Notes under the pieces: model-generated | What the model saw: the letters and a program-made list of their open reading frames with translations, nothing else | What the model was told of the DNA's origin: nothing | The model's database searches: none | DNA from: Lysinibacillus pakistanensis | GTDB lineage: Bacteria > Bacillota > Bacilli > Bacillales_A > Planococcaceae | DNA length: 64,000 nucleotides | Assembly (NCBI GenBank): GCA_001312325.1 | Contig: BBDJ01000007.1 | Coordinates: forward strand, 1-64,000 | Reading direction: 5' to 3' | In this document: positions 49,864 through 61,404 of the stretch, in pieces | How the letters are laid out: every line of letters starts with the position of its first letter | Position numbering within the stretch: the first letter of the stretch is position 1 | Program-made: the position numbers and the translations under genes

Positions 49864-50365
49864 TTGCCATTTTTTTATTAGGGAAATGACTAAAAGCTAT
49901 GCGACTGATATTGTAAGTTGGAAATATGAAATTCCATATGATTTTTATAATAACGAACATTCTGAGCAATCAATAAAAGAGATACTTGATAATCCATATT
50001 ATTCAATTGTTAACGACAAAGATGAACTTGTCGGTTTTTTTTGCACAGGAGCATCTGCACAAGTTCCTAAAGGGCATGACTATGGGGCATATCTAAACGA
50101 ATGTATTGATGTAGGTATCGGGATGAAGCCTGAATTAACAGGGAAAGGTTTTGGTACGGAATTTTTTTACATTTATCCTAAATCAAATACAACAAAATAA
50201 TCAGTACCCTCTCCGCTTAACAGTTGCTAAATTAATACGAGAGCTATTCATCTTTACGAAAAATTAGGCTTTAAAAAAAAGCATGGAATTCACAGCAACA
50301 AGCGCATTTATAACAATGTTGAAAAAATGAATGTATCGTTTATTTTGGGCGTTTCCAGGAAGTAA
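49864..50365 (+). CDS. GNAT-family N-acetyltransferase
   Basis: About 167 residues after repair of two 7-T runs (near 49871 and 50161) and one missing T near 50233. TTG 49864 follows AAGGAG and gives PFFIREMTKSYATDIVSWKY. GIGMKPELTGKGFGTEF is the acetyl-CoA motif and AIHLYEKLGF the C-terminal one. Three defects in 500 bp leave open that it is a pseudogene. Substrate unknown. Confidence 0.7.
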
Positions 50366-50451
50366 AAGCCTGACGGATATCACATGAAGAGGGATTTTAC
50401 AAGCAAGCTCGAAAAAAATCGGGAAGCAATTATGCTAAGGCGTAATTGATG
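50363..50451 (+). repeat. Dispersed intergenic repeat, copy C
   Basis: TAAAAGCCTGACGGAT, then AAGCAAGCTCGAAAAAAATC, and a hairpin AATTATGC/GCGTAATT at the end (50428-50447). The remainder, 50452-50625, has no clear gene. Confidence 0.7.
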
Positions 50452-50625
50452 GAATTAATTTTTCCCACTAAAATAGTTACCATTCTATGAAGGATGGTTT
50501 TTCGCCATAAAAGTAAATAAATGAGTAACTAAATTAGAATAATCGTTAAAGTTAGTAGTCAATTGTTCAAGATTGCGTTATGATAAATACCGTTAAATCA
50601 ACGTTTTGAAAGTGTGTGAATTTTA

Positions 50626-51785
50626 ATGGAAGTAAAAACAATTTATTTAGATAATAGTGCAACCACAAAGCCTTTAAAAGAGGTCATGCAAGCATTTATG
50701 GTAGTGAATGAGCAGTATTATGCCAATCCAGCTTCCATACATGCAATGGGTGTTGAAGCAAACAACTTATTAATGCGTGCACGTGAGCAAGTAGCAGATA
50801 TTTTGCAGACAGAAGCAAAAAATGTGCTATTTACATCAGGTGGTACTGAATCCAATAATACAGCAATTTTGGGTCTGGCTCACAGCAATACACATAAAGG
50901 CAAGCATATTATAACGACTGAAATTGAACATCCCTCTGTTCTAGAGTCCGTTAAACAACTTGAAAAAGAGGGCTTTGAAGTAGAATATCTACCAGTGGAT
51001 CAAAATGGAGTGATTTCATTAGATGATCTTCGAGCAAAAGTACGTAAGGATACCATTTTAGTAAGCATAATGCACGTTAATAATGAAATGGGCGCAATTC
51101 AGCCATATTTGAAGCAGCTAAAATTATTCATAACATGAGCAGAGCTGCTTTTCATGTGGATGCTGTTCAAAGTTTCGGAAAATTACCTTTAGCATTTAAC
51201 CATGAGGATGGACCTGACTGTATTTCCATTTCTGGGCATAAAATTCATGGATTTAAGGGCTCAGGTGTGTTAGCGTTTCGGACACATATGAAGTGGCAGC
51301 CATATGCACTTGGCGGTGGTCAGGAATATGGATTGCGCAGTGGGACAGTGGCTGTTCCGCAGGCTGTCGCTTTATCCAAAGCTGCTCGTATTGCAGTGGA
51401 ATCTAGGGTGGATCAGGAAAAAAAATATCGTAAATGGCATGATGAAATATGTCTACAGTTACGTGAATATGGAGAGGCAGTGCATATTTTATCGACGCCT
51501 CAGGGAGCAGCACATATTTTATCTTTTAGCATTCGTGATTTAAAAGGTGAGGTTATTATTAATGCCATGCAAAAACGTCAGGTAATCGTTTCTACATCAA
51601 GTGCTTGTTCGTCAAAGCAAACAAAAACAAGCCATGTGGTAGAGGCCTTAAAACTTGATGAGCATTTTAAAAAGGGTGTTATCCGTTTAAGCTTTGGTGC
51701 CTATTTATCGGATGAGGATATTGCAAAATTTAAAGATGTATTAAATGAAGTATTGATGGAACTTAAAGGAGAACATATACAATGA
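50626..51785 (+). CDS. nifZ: Cysteine desulfurase, partner of ThiI
   Basis: About 387 residues after repair of one missing A near 51107 (expected GAIQPIFEAAK). PLP lysine in SGHKIHGFKGSG, active Cys in STSSACSSK. It overlaps thiI by 4 bp. In B. subtilis the NifZ/ThiI pair makes 4-thiouridine in tRNA, which the coupling here supports. Confidence 0.92.
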
Positions 51786-52992
51786 TTTGGAAAGAAATTT
51801 TAATTCGTTATGGCGAGCTTTCAACAAAAGGACGCAATAAGATGGATTTTATCCGCCGATTGCGTGAAAATATTCGTCATGCATTTGCAGATTTAGGACA
51901 TTTACACATTCGTACAGAGCGTGATCGGATGTTTATCGCTATAAAAAAATGAAATTCAAATGAATGCTTTATTAGAAGGATTACCTAAAATTTTTGGTAT
52001 ACAATCTTTCAGCCCAGTGGCAGCATGTGAAAAAGATATTGAAGCTATGAAAAAGCTGGCCATTACAATTATGGATACATTTAAAAATGAGCAGCTTACC
52101 TTTAAAGTAGAGGTGAAGCGCACAGATAAAACATTTCCATTAGAATCTCATGCTATTCAACGTGAAATTGGCGGCTATGTTTTACCAAATTACAAAAATC
52201 TATCGGTAAAGGTAAAGAATCCTGATATTGAGCTTCGTGTAGAAGTGCGTCATGATGCAACTTATATGATGGCACAAGTGATTCCAGGTGCAGGTGGAAT
52301 GCCAGTAGGTTCTAATGGGAAATCGCTGTTAATGCTTTCTGGTGGAATAGACAGTCCAGTCGCTGGCTATTTAATGATGAAGCGTGGTGTGCGCTTAGAG
52401 GCGATTCATTTCTTTAGTCCACCATATACAAGCCAAAATTCATTGGAAAAGGTAAAGGTACTAGCAAATGAATTAACGAAGTTTGGCGCAAGTATTCGTT
52501 TACATGTCATTCCTTTTACTGAAATACAAGTACTGATTAAAGAAAAAGTACCTTCAAATGTATCAATGACAACAACTCGCCGCATGATGTTAAAAGTTGC
52601 TGATAAGGTACGGGAGGAAATAGATGCACTAGCGATTGTAACAGGTGAAAGCCTTGGACAAGTGGCAAGTCAAACACTTGAAAGTCTTACTGCAATAAAT
52701 GCTGTAACCAATACACCGATTTTACGTCCCTTAATCTCAACTGATAAATTAGAAATTATCAATATTGCTGAGAAAATTGGCACATACGAAACATCTATCC
52801 AGCCATTTGAAGATTGCTGCACCATTTTTACACCTGCAAGTCCAAAAACAAAACCAAAACTTGAGAAGGTTGAGCATTACGAAAGCTTCTCGGATTTTGA
52901 CGAATTAATTGAACGAGCTGTGAAAAATCGAGAAGTCTATATTTTCCCGAAAAAAAGAACAAGAAACCGATAAATTTGCAGATCTTTTATAA
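51782..52992 (+). CDS. thiI: tRNA 4-thiouridine synthase ThiI
   Basis: About 403 residues after repair of 7-A runs near 51946 and 52955. N-terminal ferredoxin-like and THUMP domains, then PP-loop LSGGIDSPVAGYLMMKRG. The rhodanese domain of the E. coli form is absent, as in Bacillus. It adenylates and thiolates U8 of tRNA. Confidence 0.95.
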
Positions 52993-53080
52993 CGAGAAGA
53001 AATTTATATTGATTCAGCAAAAAAAACTTCTATCCCTATAAATTGTGGGGTGTTTGTATATCCGCTAAATCAGAATAAAT

Positions 53081-53165
53081 CCTTGGTAGATGTCCTAGAT
53101 TTTGAAGAAGAGTTATTTGAATGAGCTTGAAAAAAATCTGGTCATAATTAAACTTGATATAAATT
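53081..53165 (+). repeat. Dispersed intergenic repeat, copy D
   Basis: CCTTGGTAGATGTCCTAGAT, TTTTGAAGAAGAGTTATTTG, GAGCTTGAAAAAAATCTGG; the terminal hairpin is eroded. It follows thiI. Confidence 0.6.
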
Positions 53166-53172
53166 AAATGTA

Positions 53173-53210
53173 AGTCGTCTCAAAAGCTAAATTTGAGGCG
53201 GCTTTTTTTT
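53173..53210 (+). terminator. Terminator after nifZ-thiI
   Basis: AGTCGTCTCAAA pairs (with G-U) with TTTGAGGCGGCT, followed by a run of T. Confidence 0.8.
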
Positions 53211-53256
53211 AATTTCCCCTATTTCCTGTGGAGGTACAATTTACCTCTAAAAATTT

Positions 53257-53286
53257 TGTATTAAAAATCTAATATCGCACATTCTA
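53257..53286 (+). promoter_or_regulatory. Sigma-G-like promoter of sspA
   Basis: TGTATT (53257-53262), 17 bp, CATTCTA (53280-53286) resembles the B. subtilis sigma-G pattern, which suits forespore expression of a SASP. Confidence 0.65.
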
Positions 53287-53308
53287 TATTCACAAGGAGG
53301 TGAGAAAC

Positions 53309-53527
53309 ATGGCTTCAAACAACAACCGCAGTTCAAACCAGCTTGCAGTACCTGGTGTACAACAAGCACTTGATCAAATGAAATACGAAATTGCACAAGA
53401 ATTTGGTGTTCAATTAGGAGCTGACGCTTCAGCTCGTGCTAACGGTTCCGTTGGTGGTGAAATCACTAAACGTCTTGTACAAATGGCAGAATCTCAATTA
53501 AAAGGTATGCCAAACAACAATCAATAA
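53309..53527 (+). CDS. sspA: Alpha/beta-type small acid-soluble spore protein
   Basis: 72 residues from ATG 53309 (AAGGAGGTG upstream). [30 protein letters not shown] contains the germination-protease cleavage site region (EIAQEFG) and the conserved C-terminal helix. It coats spore DNA. Proves a spore-forming host. Confidence 0.95.
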   Translation: MASNNNRSSNQLAVPGVQQALDQMKYEIAQEFGVQLGADASARANGSVGGEITKRLVQMAESQLKGMPNNNQ

Positions 53528-53553
53528 TTGCTGAATAAGTAATTATTAAGCTT

Positions 53554-53588
53554 AAAACCAGTGACCGTAAAAGGCACTGGTTTTAGTT
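53554..53588. terminator. Bidirectional terminator between sspA and thiE
   Basis: AAAACCAGTG pairs with CACTGGTTTT. Confidence 0.8.
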
Positions 53589-53611
53589 TGCTTACATTTA
53601 GTTTAATTATC

Positions 53612-54245
53612 CTAATTAAAAAATGATTTAAACGTTGCTATTGTCTGGGAAATATCCTCACTATCACAAATAGCAGAAATAACAGCAATACCATCCGCAC
53701 CAGCATCAATAACTGATTGTCCATTTGAACAATTTATGCCTCCAATTGCAACAATGGGAAGCTCAGGATTTTCAATGCGGAGGCCCTGCAAAAATTTTGT
53801 TCCACTTGGCGTTTTCGCATCGCTTTTAGAAGTGGTTGCAAAAATGGGACCAATTCCTACATAATCTGCTCCATATTGTAGAGCAGTTTCCAATTCAGCA
53901 TGAGAATGAACTGAAACACCTAGTATCATCTTTCCAATTTTTTTTACGAATTTTAGATACAGGGAAATCCTCCTGACCAATATGGATTCCATCTGCCTTA
54001 AGTTTTACTGCAAGCTCTACATCATCGTTGATAATAAACGGCACATTATACTGCTGACAAAGCTTTTGACAATGACGGGCAAAATTTTCATATTCTTGTC
54101 CTGTTAATGCACAAGGTCCCTTTTCTCGAAGCTGAAACATGGTGATCCCATGCTGTAAAGCCTTTTCAAGAACTTGTATTGGCTTCTGATGGACAACATT
54201 ACTTGTGCCCATTATAAAATATAGCTGTAAATCCTTACGATTCAT
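53612..54245 (-). CDS. thiE: Thiamine-phosphate synthase
   Basis: About 211 residues after repair of a 7-T run near 53940. ITMFQLREKG, DGIHIGQEDFP, VSVHSHAELETA, YVGIGPIFATTSK and AIGGI are the ThiE signature. It joins HMP-PP and HET-P. It is the last gene of the thiMDE operon and overlaps thiD. Confidence 0.95.
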
Positions 54246-55063
54246 GAATAATCACCTCACAGGTCTCCTTATAGTTTTGATAGGCAAAATGATTTGTCGG
54301 CCCATGACCATTACCTAGAGCTAAATCATACGTTATTGCTAATTGAATAAATTTTTTTTGCTTCGATAATTGCTTCTTTTATAGGAAGACCGCTGCCCAA
54401 AAAAAGCAGTTATGGCTGCTGAAAACGTACAGCCAGTACCATGTGTATTTTTTTGATGCAATACGAGGAGTTTGCATAGAAAAAGACTGTCCATTTTTAA
54501 AAAAATATATAATCAATGGCAAAATTCCTATCTGCTAAATGCCCTCCTTTTATAATGACACATTGTACTCCAGTTTGTAACAAGAGCTTGGCTACTTCTT
54601 TTATATCAGCTAAAGTGTTAATTTCTTTGCCAGTAAGCGTTTCGGCCTCTGGGATATTCGGAGTCACAATGGTTGCCACTGGCAGTAGATGATTAATGAT
54701 GGCATCAATGGCATCTTGTCGCAATAAGCTTTCTCCGCCCTTTGCAATCATCACAGGATCTACAATAAGCGGGACTTTTGTATTAGCCGTCATTTGTGCA
54801 ACAGTTTGAATAATGGCTGAGGAAAATAGCATGCCTGTTTTCACCGCACTAATTGAAAAATCCTCCAATAGTGCCTGTAGTTGTTGCTCAACAAAGCTTG
54901 CCTCAATGGGCATTACCCCTGATACACCAAGTGTATTTTGAGCGGTCAAAGCTGTAATGACAGAAGTTCCAAACACCTTTAATTCCTGAAAGGTTTTTAA
55001 ATCAGCCTGTATACCAGCACCACCGCCACTATCAGATCCAGCAATTGTCGTAACAACCTGCAT
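54235..55063 (-). CDS. thiD: Hydroxymethylpyrimidine (phosphate) kinase
   Basis: About 275 residues after repair of runs near 54343 (8 T), 54397, 54451 and 54500. TIAGSDSGGGAGIQADLKTF at the start, DPVMIAKGG, and the restored NTHGTGCTFSAA near residue 210. It phosphorylates HMP twice. Start overlaps the thiM stop; end overlaps the thiE start. Confidence 0.92.
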
Positions 55064-55818
55064 TATCGTTCACCGTCCTTTGAAAGACGATATAGTTCAT
55101 TCAATATAGCAATTTGAAAATCACCGATGTATTGTGTAGTCGAACCGGCTTGTTCAGCAATTTTTTTATAACATCTTAGTACATCTACTAATTGGTAATA
55201 GGCTGATTGTCGGATACAAAAGCAGCGCAACAAATGGCACTTAATAAGCAACCAGTACCAGTGACCTCTGTCATATGAGGATTTCCACCTGTAATCCATT
55301 GCTGGTGATTTCCATCAGTTATCAAATCTTTTTCACCTGTGACAATCACTATACAATGATACAACTGAGCAATTCTCTTCGCTTCATCCTCTAAGGAAAT
55401 GGAACCTGTTCCACTGTCTACACCTTTTTGCTGCCATTTTACGTTGGCAATTGCGGCAAGCTCTCCAATATTGCAGCGAATTACTGCAAATTCAATCTCT
55501 TCTAACAGTTGTTTTACAGTTTGTTTTCGGTAGGTAGTGGCTCCAGCGCCAACTGGATCTAAAACTACAGGTATGCCAAGTGCATTGGCTTTTTTTCCTG
55601 CAAGTATCATGGATTTTTTCGTTTTGTCATTAAGGGTACCAATATTTATCAATAAGCTTGAGGCAATTGCAACCATTTCCTCGACCTCGTCATTGCCATC
55701 AGCCATAACTGGTGAGGCACCAATTGCTAATAGACCGTTTGCTTGAAAATTTGCCACTACATAATTTGTAATGCAATGAATTAGTGGGCTTTTTTTTACG
55801 GATAGTTTGCAAAATCAT
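55063..55818 (-). CDS. thiM: Hydroxyethylthiazole kinase
   Basis: About 252 residues after repair of an 8-T run near 55795 and one missing base near 55200. PLIHCITNYVVANFQANGLL, GASPVMAD, LDPVGAGAT and TEVTGTGCLLSA are ThiM motifs. ATG 55816-55818 follows AGGAGG. It salvages the thiazole moiety. Confidence 0.92.
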
Positions 55819-55858
55819 TTTAAGTCCTCCTTTGTTGGATGGACGTAAGCGTGCAAAA

Positions 55859-55903
55859 AAAGGCTCTTTTTTTGTGCAAAAAAATACACGCAAAAGAGCC
55901 TTT
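55859..55903 (-). terminator. Riboswitch expression platform terminator
   Basis: AAAGGCTCTTTT pairs with AAAAGAGCCTTT, followed on the minus strand by T. It lies between the TPP aptamer and thiM, so ligand binding should favour termination. Confidence 0.85.
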
Positions 55904-55920
55904 CATCAGTGAATAGATGT

Positions 55921-56006
55921 GAATTGCTCCCTACGTCAGTGTTAACTAACAGGTTCAAAGGGTCAGGTTTTACCTTCTCAACTCCAAATGAGTCCCCCTG
56001 CAATCA
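55921..56006 (-). promoter_or_regulatory. TPP riboswitch (THI element)
   Basis: On the minus strand: GGGGGACT, GTTGAGAAGG (variant of the usual CTGAGA), GACCCTTTGAACCTG, CGTAGGGAGCAA. P1 closes with GATTGC/GCAATTC. It senses thiamine pyrophosphate and controls thiMDE. Confidence 0.92.
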
Positions 56007-56023
56007 TGCTTTTAGTTGACCAA

Positions 56024-56052
56024 AATGTACCATACTTTTCTTTCCTGTTCAA
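56024..56052 (-). promoter_or_regulatory. thiMDE promoter
   Basis: On the minus strand TTGAAC (56047-56052), 17 bp, TACATT (56024-56029), just upstream of the aptamer. Confidence 0.65.
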
Positions 56053-56256
56053 TAGATACTTTTTATCTTCATTCAGCAAATGTACTTCTGTAGCGACAGC
56101 TACAATTACACCAAGGCGAAATGATTGATGAACGTGACTGATGCCATATAGCAAAGTATGATAGTTGTCATGACTTTTCTAAAATAGAGTGCGAACCATT
56201 GAAAATGATAAAAATGGAGTTTTATAATGAGTCATAGCATAAGGGAGGCATTTGCC

Positions 56257-57842
56257 ATGAAAAGACAGGATTTAATTGCACCTGAATGGTACAATATTAC
56301 AGAGGAAATTGAAAAATATGCACAGGATGCAAACAAGAATGCGCTCATTATTTATGATGAAAATGATGATGTTCAATTTATTACATACGCACATTTACTT
56401 GCAAAGGCAAATCAGGCAGCACATGTATTTACAAAACAAGGTTTAACAAAAGGTGATGTACTTATCGTGATGGTACCTAGATCAGTAGAAGCCTATATTG
56501 TCTATATTGCCGCTCTAAAAGCCGGTATAACAATTATTCCTAGTTCAGAAATGCTAAGAGCAAAGGATATAGAATATCGTATAAACCACGCTAATGCAAA
56601 GGGCATTGTTGCTTATGAGCCATATATTGAGCAATTCGATAACGTGAAAAACTTACAGGGCTTGCAGCAATTCGTAATAGGTACTGCTCATGAACTTGGC
56701 AGTCATTACTTCAAAAAAATGCAAGAACAACCAACAGACTACATAAGTTCAACTCCAACGAAAAGTTCAGACAAGGCATTTTTAGCTTATACAAGTGGTA
56801 CAACAGGCAATCCTAAGGCAGCCGTACATACACATAGCTGGGGATATGCACATTTACGAACAACAGCTCCAAATTGGTTAGGCGTACAGGAAGATGACAT
56901 TGTTTGGGCTACAGCAGCTCCAGGTTGGCAAAAATGGATTTGGAGTCCATTCCTTGCTACATTGGGAAGTGGTGCAACCGCATTTGTGTACAAGGGTAAA
57001 TTTAATGCAGCAACATATCTCACACTTCTTGAGAAATTCAATATTAATATTTTGTGCTGTACACCAACTGAATATCGATTTATGGCTGCATTAGAAAATT
57101 TACAAGATTTTAATTTAGAAAGTGTTCGTGAAGCTGTCTCAGCAGGAGAGCCTCTAAATAGCGATGTAATAAAAGTGTTTGTGGATACTTTCGGTTTACA
57201 GGTAAGAGATGGCTATGGGCAAACTGAAAATACATTACTGGTTGGAACAATGGTAGGTATGAAGGCTAGAATTGGCTCAATGGGAAAACCAACTTCAGGA
57301 AATACAGTTGATATTATAGATGATTTTGGAAATCCTGTTTCAGTTGGAGAAGTAGGTGATATTGCCGTTCATCGTGAAACGCCTGCGTTATTTAAAAAAA
57401 TATTTACATGACCCTGAGCGTACTAGCTACAATTTAGAGGAGATTGGTATATCACTGGTGATCGAGCATATAAAGATGTAGATGGTTATTTTTGGTTTGA
57501 GGGGCGAGGAGATGATGTTATTATTTCATCTGGCTATACAATAGGACCCTTTGAAGTAGAAGACGCTCTCATCAAACATGTTGCAGTAAAAGAAGCGGCA
57601 GTTGTAGCAAGTCCAGATGAGGTTCGAGGAAATATTGTAAAGGCATTTGTGTACTTATTGATGGAGAAATAGGAAATGATAATCTTATTAAACAACTTCA
57701 AAATCATGTAAAAGCTTTAACAGCACCATATAAATATCCTCGTGCCATTGAATTTGTAACTGAATTGCCAAAGACTTCTTCAGGCAAAATCCGCCGTATT
57801 GAATTGCGTCTACAAGAAAAAAATAAATGTAATATTAAATAG
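56257..57842 (+). CDS. Acyl-CoA synthetase (medium-chain type; YtcI/AcsA-like)
   Basis: About 528 residues after repair of a 7-A run near 57396 and two missing T (near 57430, 57647). AMP-forming motifs [32 protein letters not shown] (restored) and [12 protein letters not shown] 56257 follows AAGGGAGG; ATG 56227 lacks one. It activates a carboxylic acid. B. subtilis ytcI stands at this place near sspA and sppA. Confidence 0.85.
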
Positions 57843-57906
57843 TTACCGATTTACTTTTTGTCGAAAAAAAATAATTCACAAATAATTTCCTAGGAAATAA
57901 TGTCGA

Positions 57907-57947
57907 AAATCAAAGTTCATGAATTTTTACAGAGCTTTGATTTTTTT
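57907..57947 (+). terminator. Terminator after the acyl-CoA synthetase
   Basis: AAATCAAAG (57907-57915) pairs with CTTTGATTT (57935-57943) followed by T. Confidence 0.75.
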
Positions 57948-58050
57948 ATGATATTCGGTAATATTAATTAGCAAACTTTTAAATAGTATTGCAAAAAAAT
58001 GAAACATATTGGAAAGTTATTCGTATAACGTGTAGAGGAGGCGGAAAGAC

Positions 58051-59029
58051 ATGAATGTAAAAAGGTGGACTGCTTTAATTATTGCAGGTGTATTACTTGT
58101 ATTTTCTTTAGGTATCAACACCGTATTTGCAATTTTTAAATCAGATTTATTTGGTAATTTTGACAGCTTAATGGCTGGGGATAATTTGTCAGTTATGGAG
58201 ACAGTTATCGAAAATGGTAATATGGATAAGCGGATAGCCTATTTAAAAATTGATGGAGCAATACAAGATATTGGCTCAAGTTCGTTATGGCAACCAGTAG
58301 CATATGACCATCAATTCTTTTTAGGGCAATTAGATAATATTTTAAATGATGATTCGATACAAGGTATTGTTTTAAGTGTTAATTCACCAGGTGGTGGTGT
58401 GAAAGAATCTGCAGAAATTTATAAAAGACTTTTAAAAATTAAAGAAGAGCGAGAAATACCAATTTATGTTTCTATGGATTCAATGGCTGCATCAGGAGGT
58501 TACTATATTTCAGCACCAGCCGATAAAATATTTGCACAACGTGATACAATAACAGGTTCAATAGGTGTCATTATGCAATCAATTAATTATCAGGCTTTGG
58601 CAGAAAAAGTTGGTATTAGGTATGAGACGTTTAAATCTGGTGAGCATAAGGACATGCTAAGTCCTATGCGTGAAGTAACAGCAGAAGAGCGTGCCATGAT
58701 GCAGGACATGATTAATGAATCATATGAGGAATTCGTTGATATTGTTGAAAAAGGGCGTAACATGTCTGAAGCAGAAGTTAAAAAAAGTTGCTGATGGTCG
58801 AATACTAAGTGGTACAAAGGCACTTGAATCCGGCTTAATTGATGAAATTGGTGATCAGGAAGCCACGATTACTGCATTACGCGAAGATTTTGGTTTACAA
58901 GATGCTGAATTATTTGAGTATTCATATGAAATGGGTGGCTGGCAGTCATATGTTGGCATGAAGATTGGATCTGTCTTTGGTCCATCTACTGAGGAAAAAA
59001 ATGCTGATGAAAATAATGACAGATTATAA
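58051..59029 (+). CDS. sppA: Signal peptide peptidase SppA
   Basis: About 326 residues after repair of a 7-A run near 58785. An N-terminal membrane anchor (LIIAGVLLVFSLGINTVF), Ser nucleophile in DSMAASGGYYIS and the general-base Lys in FKSGEHKDM. It degrades leftover signal peptides in the membrane. GGAGGCGG precedes the ATG. Confidence 0.93.
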
Positions 59030-59078
59030 AGCACCGAAAATGATGTACTTATACGGCGAATACTAAGGGGGAAGTACA

Positions 59079-59704
59079 ATGACAAACCATGAAATTGTTA
59101 TGCAAGGTTCATCCTCTCTCAGTAATACGCTACTAATTGATCAATCCGAAAAAAACGATCATGAATAAAAACTATGCTAAAAAAACAGCAGGATTTTGGA
59201 TCCGTTTTTGGGCATTTTTATTAGATGGATTTATTATTACAGCAGTTGGTGGCATTTTCATTAACCCTATTTTTTATGTAATGGATTGGTCATTATCTGA
59301 AACAGTATGGTATGCACCCATTTCAATAATCACTGCTATCCTCTATTATAGTTATTTCGTTCTGATGACAAAGTTTTTTTGGGCAAACATTAGGGAAAAT
59401 GGTATTTGGATTACGTGTGGTTTCACTAAAGCATGATAAACTTACTTGGTCTGATGTGATATTTCGTGATTGGATTGGGCGAATAATTTGTAATATTTTT
59501 ATGCCACTATATATTCTTGTCGTTATTTTACCTGACAATAAAGGTTTACATGATTTCTTTGCGGATACAACTGTTGTTCATGAAAATACGTTTATTGAAA
59601 AGGAATTAACACAACCTCCATTACCAATCAAAGAGGATAGTCTTACAACTGAACCCCTCATAGAAAAAGACATAGACATTCTTGAAGAAAAAAAAGGGGA
59701 ATAG
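59079..59704 (+). CDS. yteJ: RDD-family membrane protein (YteJ-like)
   Basis: About 208 residues after repair of runs near 59149 and 59377. AGFWIRFWAFLLDGFIITAV carries the RDD signature, then two more membrane spans (MTKFFGQTLGKMVFGLRVV restored; FMPLYILVVILP). GGGGGAAG precedes the ATG. 50 bp after sppA, as in B. subtilis. Function unproven. Confidence 0.85.
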
Positions 59705-59710
59705 TAATTT

Positions 59711-59745
59711 GAGCTGTCTCAAGTAAATGGGGCAGCTCATTTTTG
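59711..59745 (+). terminator. Terminator after the RDD gene
   Basis: GAGCTG (59711-59716) pairs with CAGCTC (59733-59738), followed by ATTTTTG. Confidence 0.75.
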
Positions 59746-59840
59746 TGGTACCTGAAATTGAATTACGGAGTTGTCTTAGTTGCAAACAATTCCCTTCATT
59801 TAGTAATATTATGTACATATGATGATTAGGAGGCGTTTAT

Positions 59841-60344
59841 ATGGCACAAGTAACATTTAAAAATGGTCCAGTAACACTTATTGGTAACGAAGTAAAGGTT
59901 GGAGATCAAGCACCAAATTTCACAGTATTAGCGAACGACCTTTCACCTGTTACATTGAAAGATTCTGAGGGGAAAATTCGTTTATTTAGTGTTGTACCAT
60001 CATTAGATACTGGTGTGTGCGATGCCCAAACACGTCGTTTTAACGAGGAAGCAGCAAACTTAGGAGACAATGTTGTAATTTATACAGTATCTGTTGATCT
60101 TCCGTTTGCTCAAAAACGTTGGTGTGGTGCTGCAGGGATTGATGCTGTTCAAACAGTTTCAGATCACCGTGACCTTTCATTTGGGGAAGCATATGGGGTA
60201 TACATCCAAGAATTACGTCTTCTAACGCGTGCAGTTTTTGTGGTGGATGCTAATGACAAAGTGACATATGTGGAATATGTACCAGAGGCAACAGACCATC
60301 CAAATTATGAAGCGGCGATTGAAGCTGTCAAAGCACTAGCATAA
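59841..60344 (+). CDS. tpx: Thiol peroxidase Tpx
   Basis: 167 residues, unbroken. Peroxidatic Cys in [14 protein letters not shown] and resolving Cys in RWCGAAG. It reduces peroxides using thioredoxin. AGGAGG precedes the ATG. Confidence 0.97.
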   Translation: MAQVTFKNGPVTLIGNEVKVGDQAPNFTVLANDLSPVTLKDSEGKIRLFSVVPSLDTGVCDAQTRRFNEEAANLGDNVVIYTVSVDLPFAQKRWCGAAGIDAVQTVSDHRDLSFGEAYGVYIQELRLLTRAVFVVDANDKVTYVEYVPEATDHPNYEAAIEAVKALA

Positions 60345-60382
60345 AATACTGCTTTTAGGCTAAGATATTACTAGACAAAGGG

Positions 60383-60414
60383 GCTGTGACAAGGTTTTGT
60401 CACGGCTCTTTTCT
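60383..60414 (+). terminator. tpx terminator
   Basis: GTGACAA (60386-60392) pairs with TTGTCAC (60397-60403), extended by GGCT/GGC, then CTTTT. Confidence 0.75.
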
Positions 60415-60433
60415 GCGTGAAAGGAAGTTATCT

Positions 60434-61364
60434 ATGGAAAATATTGAGAAGTTATTTGGTATGCTTAATGAACATGCTGAGAAAATAGAAAAAGAACAAG
60501 ATATTACTTTGCTTGAAGGAGTTTTGGATGGTTTAGAGGCGTGGCTAGATGGAGTAGTTGATTTTTCTCAAGAAGGTGCAACTAAGGAAGATGTACGAAA
60601 AGCAGTTCAAATTGCTATCTTAAAGGGTATGAGAAAAGGTTCTCAGCCTAATCATCAAATGACACCAGATACACTTGGTCTATTAGTTGGCTATTTTGTG
60701 GAGCAGATTTTTGCAGATCGTCTAGCAACAGAAAAAAATCGCTATGTTGGATCCAGCGGTTGGTACAGGAAATTTACTACTAACAGTTATGAATTTATTA
60801 GATGGAAAGATAGAAGCTACTGGTATCGAGATTGATGAGCTGCTTATTCGTTTAGCCGCAGCAACAGCTGATTTGACAGAGCAGCCTGTGTCTTTATACC
60901 GTCAAGATGCTTTAGAGGATTTACTAGTAAATCCAGTGGATGCAATTGTTTGTGATCTACCAGTCGGTTACTATCCGAACGAGGAAGTGGCATTGAATTA
61001 TGAATTATGTCCTTCAGAAGGAATGAGTTTTGCACATCATTTGTTTATTGAGCAGTCCATTAACTACACGAAGGATGGGGGCTATTTATTCTTCCTTGCA
61101 CCATCCCATCTTTTTGACTCAGAGCAATCTAAGCAATTGCATAAATATATCCAGAAGCATGCTTGGATTCAAGCAATTATTCAGCTGCCTGATACAATAT
61201 TTGCAAACAGAGCCCTTGAGAAAAGCATTGTTGTTTTGCAAAAGCAGGGGCAGGACTTTAAGGCACCGAAAGAGGTATTGCTGGCAAAGGTACCAAATAT
61301 GCAAAATAAACAAGCGCTAGCGATGTTCTTTGAAAAAGTGAAAATGTGGCGAGAAGATAAATAA
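60434..61364 (+). CDS. ytxK: YtxK-like class I SAM-dependent methyltransferase
   Basis: About 310 residues after repair of a 7-A run near 60737. DPAVGTGNLLLTVMN is motif I; CDLPVGYY replaces the usual NPPY. The N-terminal helical domain resembles that of N6-adenine methyltransferases. Next to tpx as in B. subtilis. Substrate unknown. Confidence 0.88.
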
Positions 61365-61370
61365 TTAAAA

Positions 61371-61395
61371 AGGTATCCAAAATTGGATACTTTTT
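61371..61395. terminator. Bidirectional terminator, ytxK and uspA
   Basis: GGTATCC/GGATACT hairpin flanked by A and T runs, between convergent genes. Confidence 0.75.
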
Positions 61396-61404
61396 ATGTA
61401 CTAA

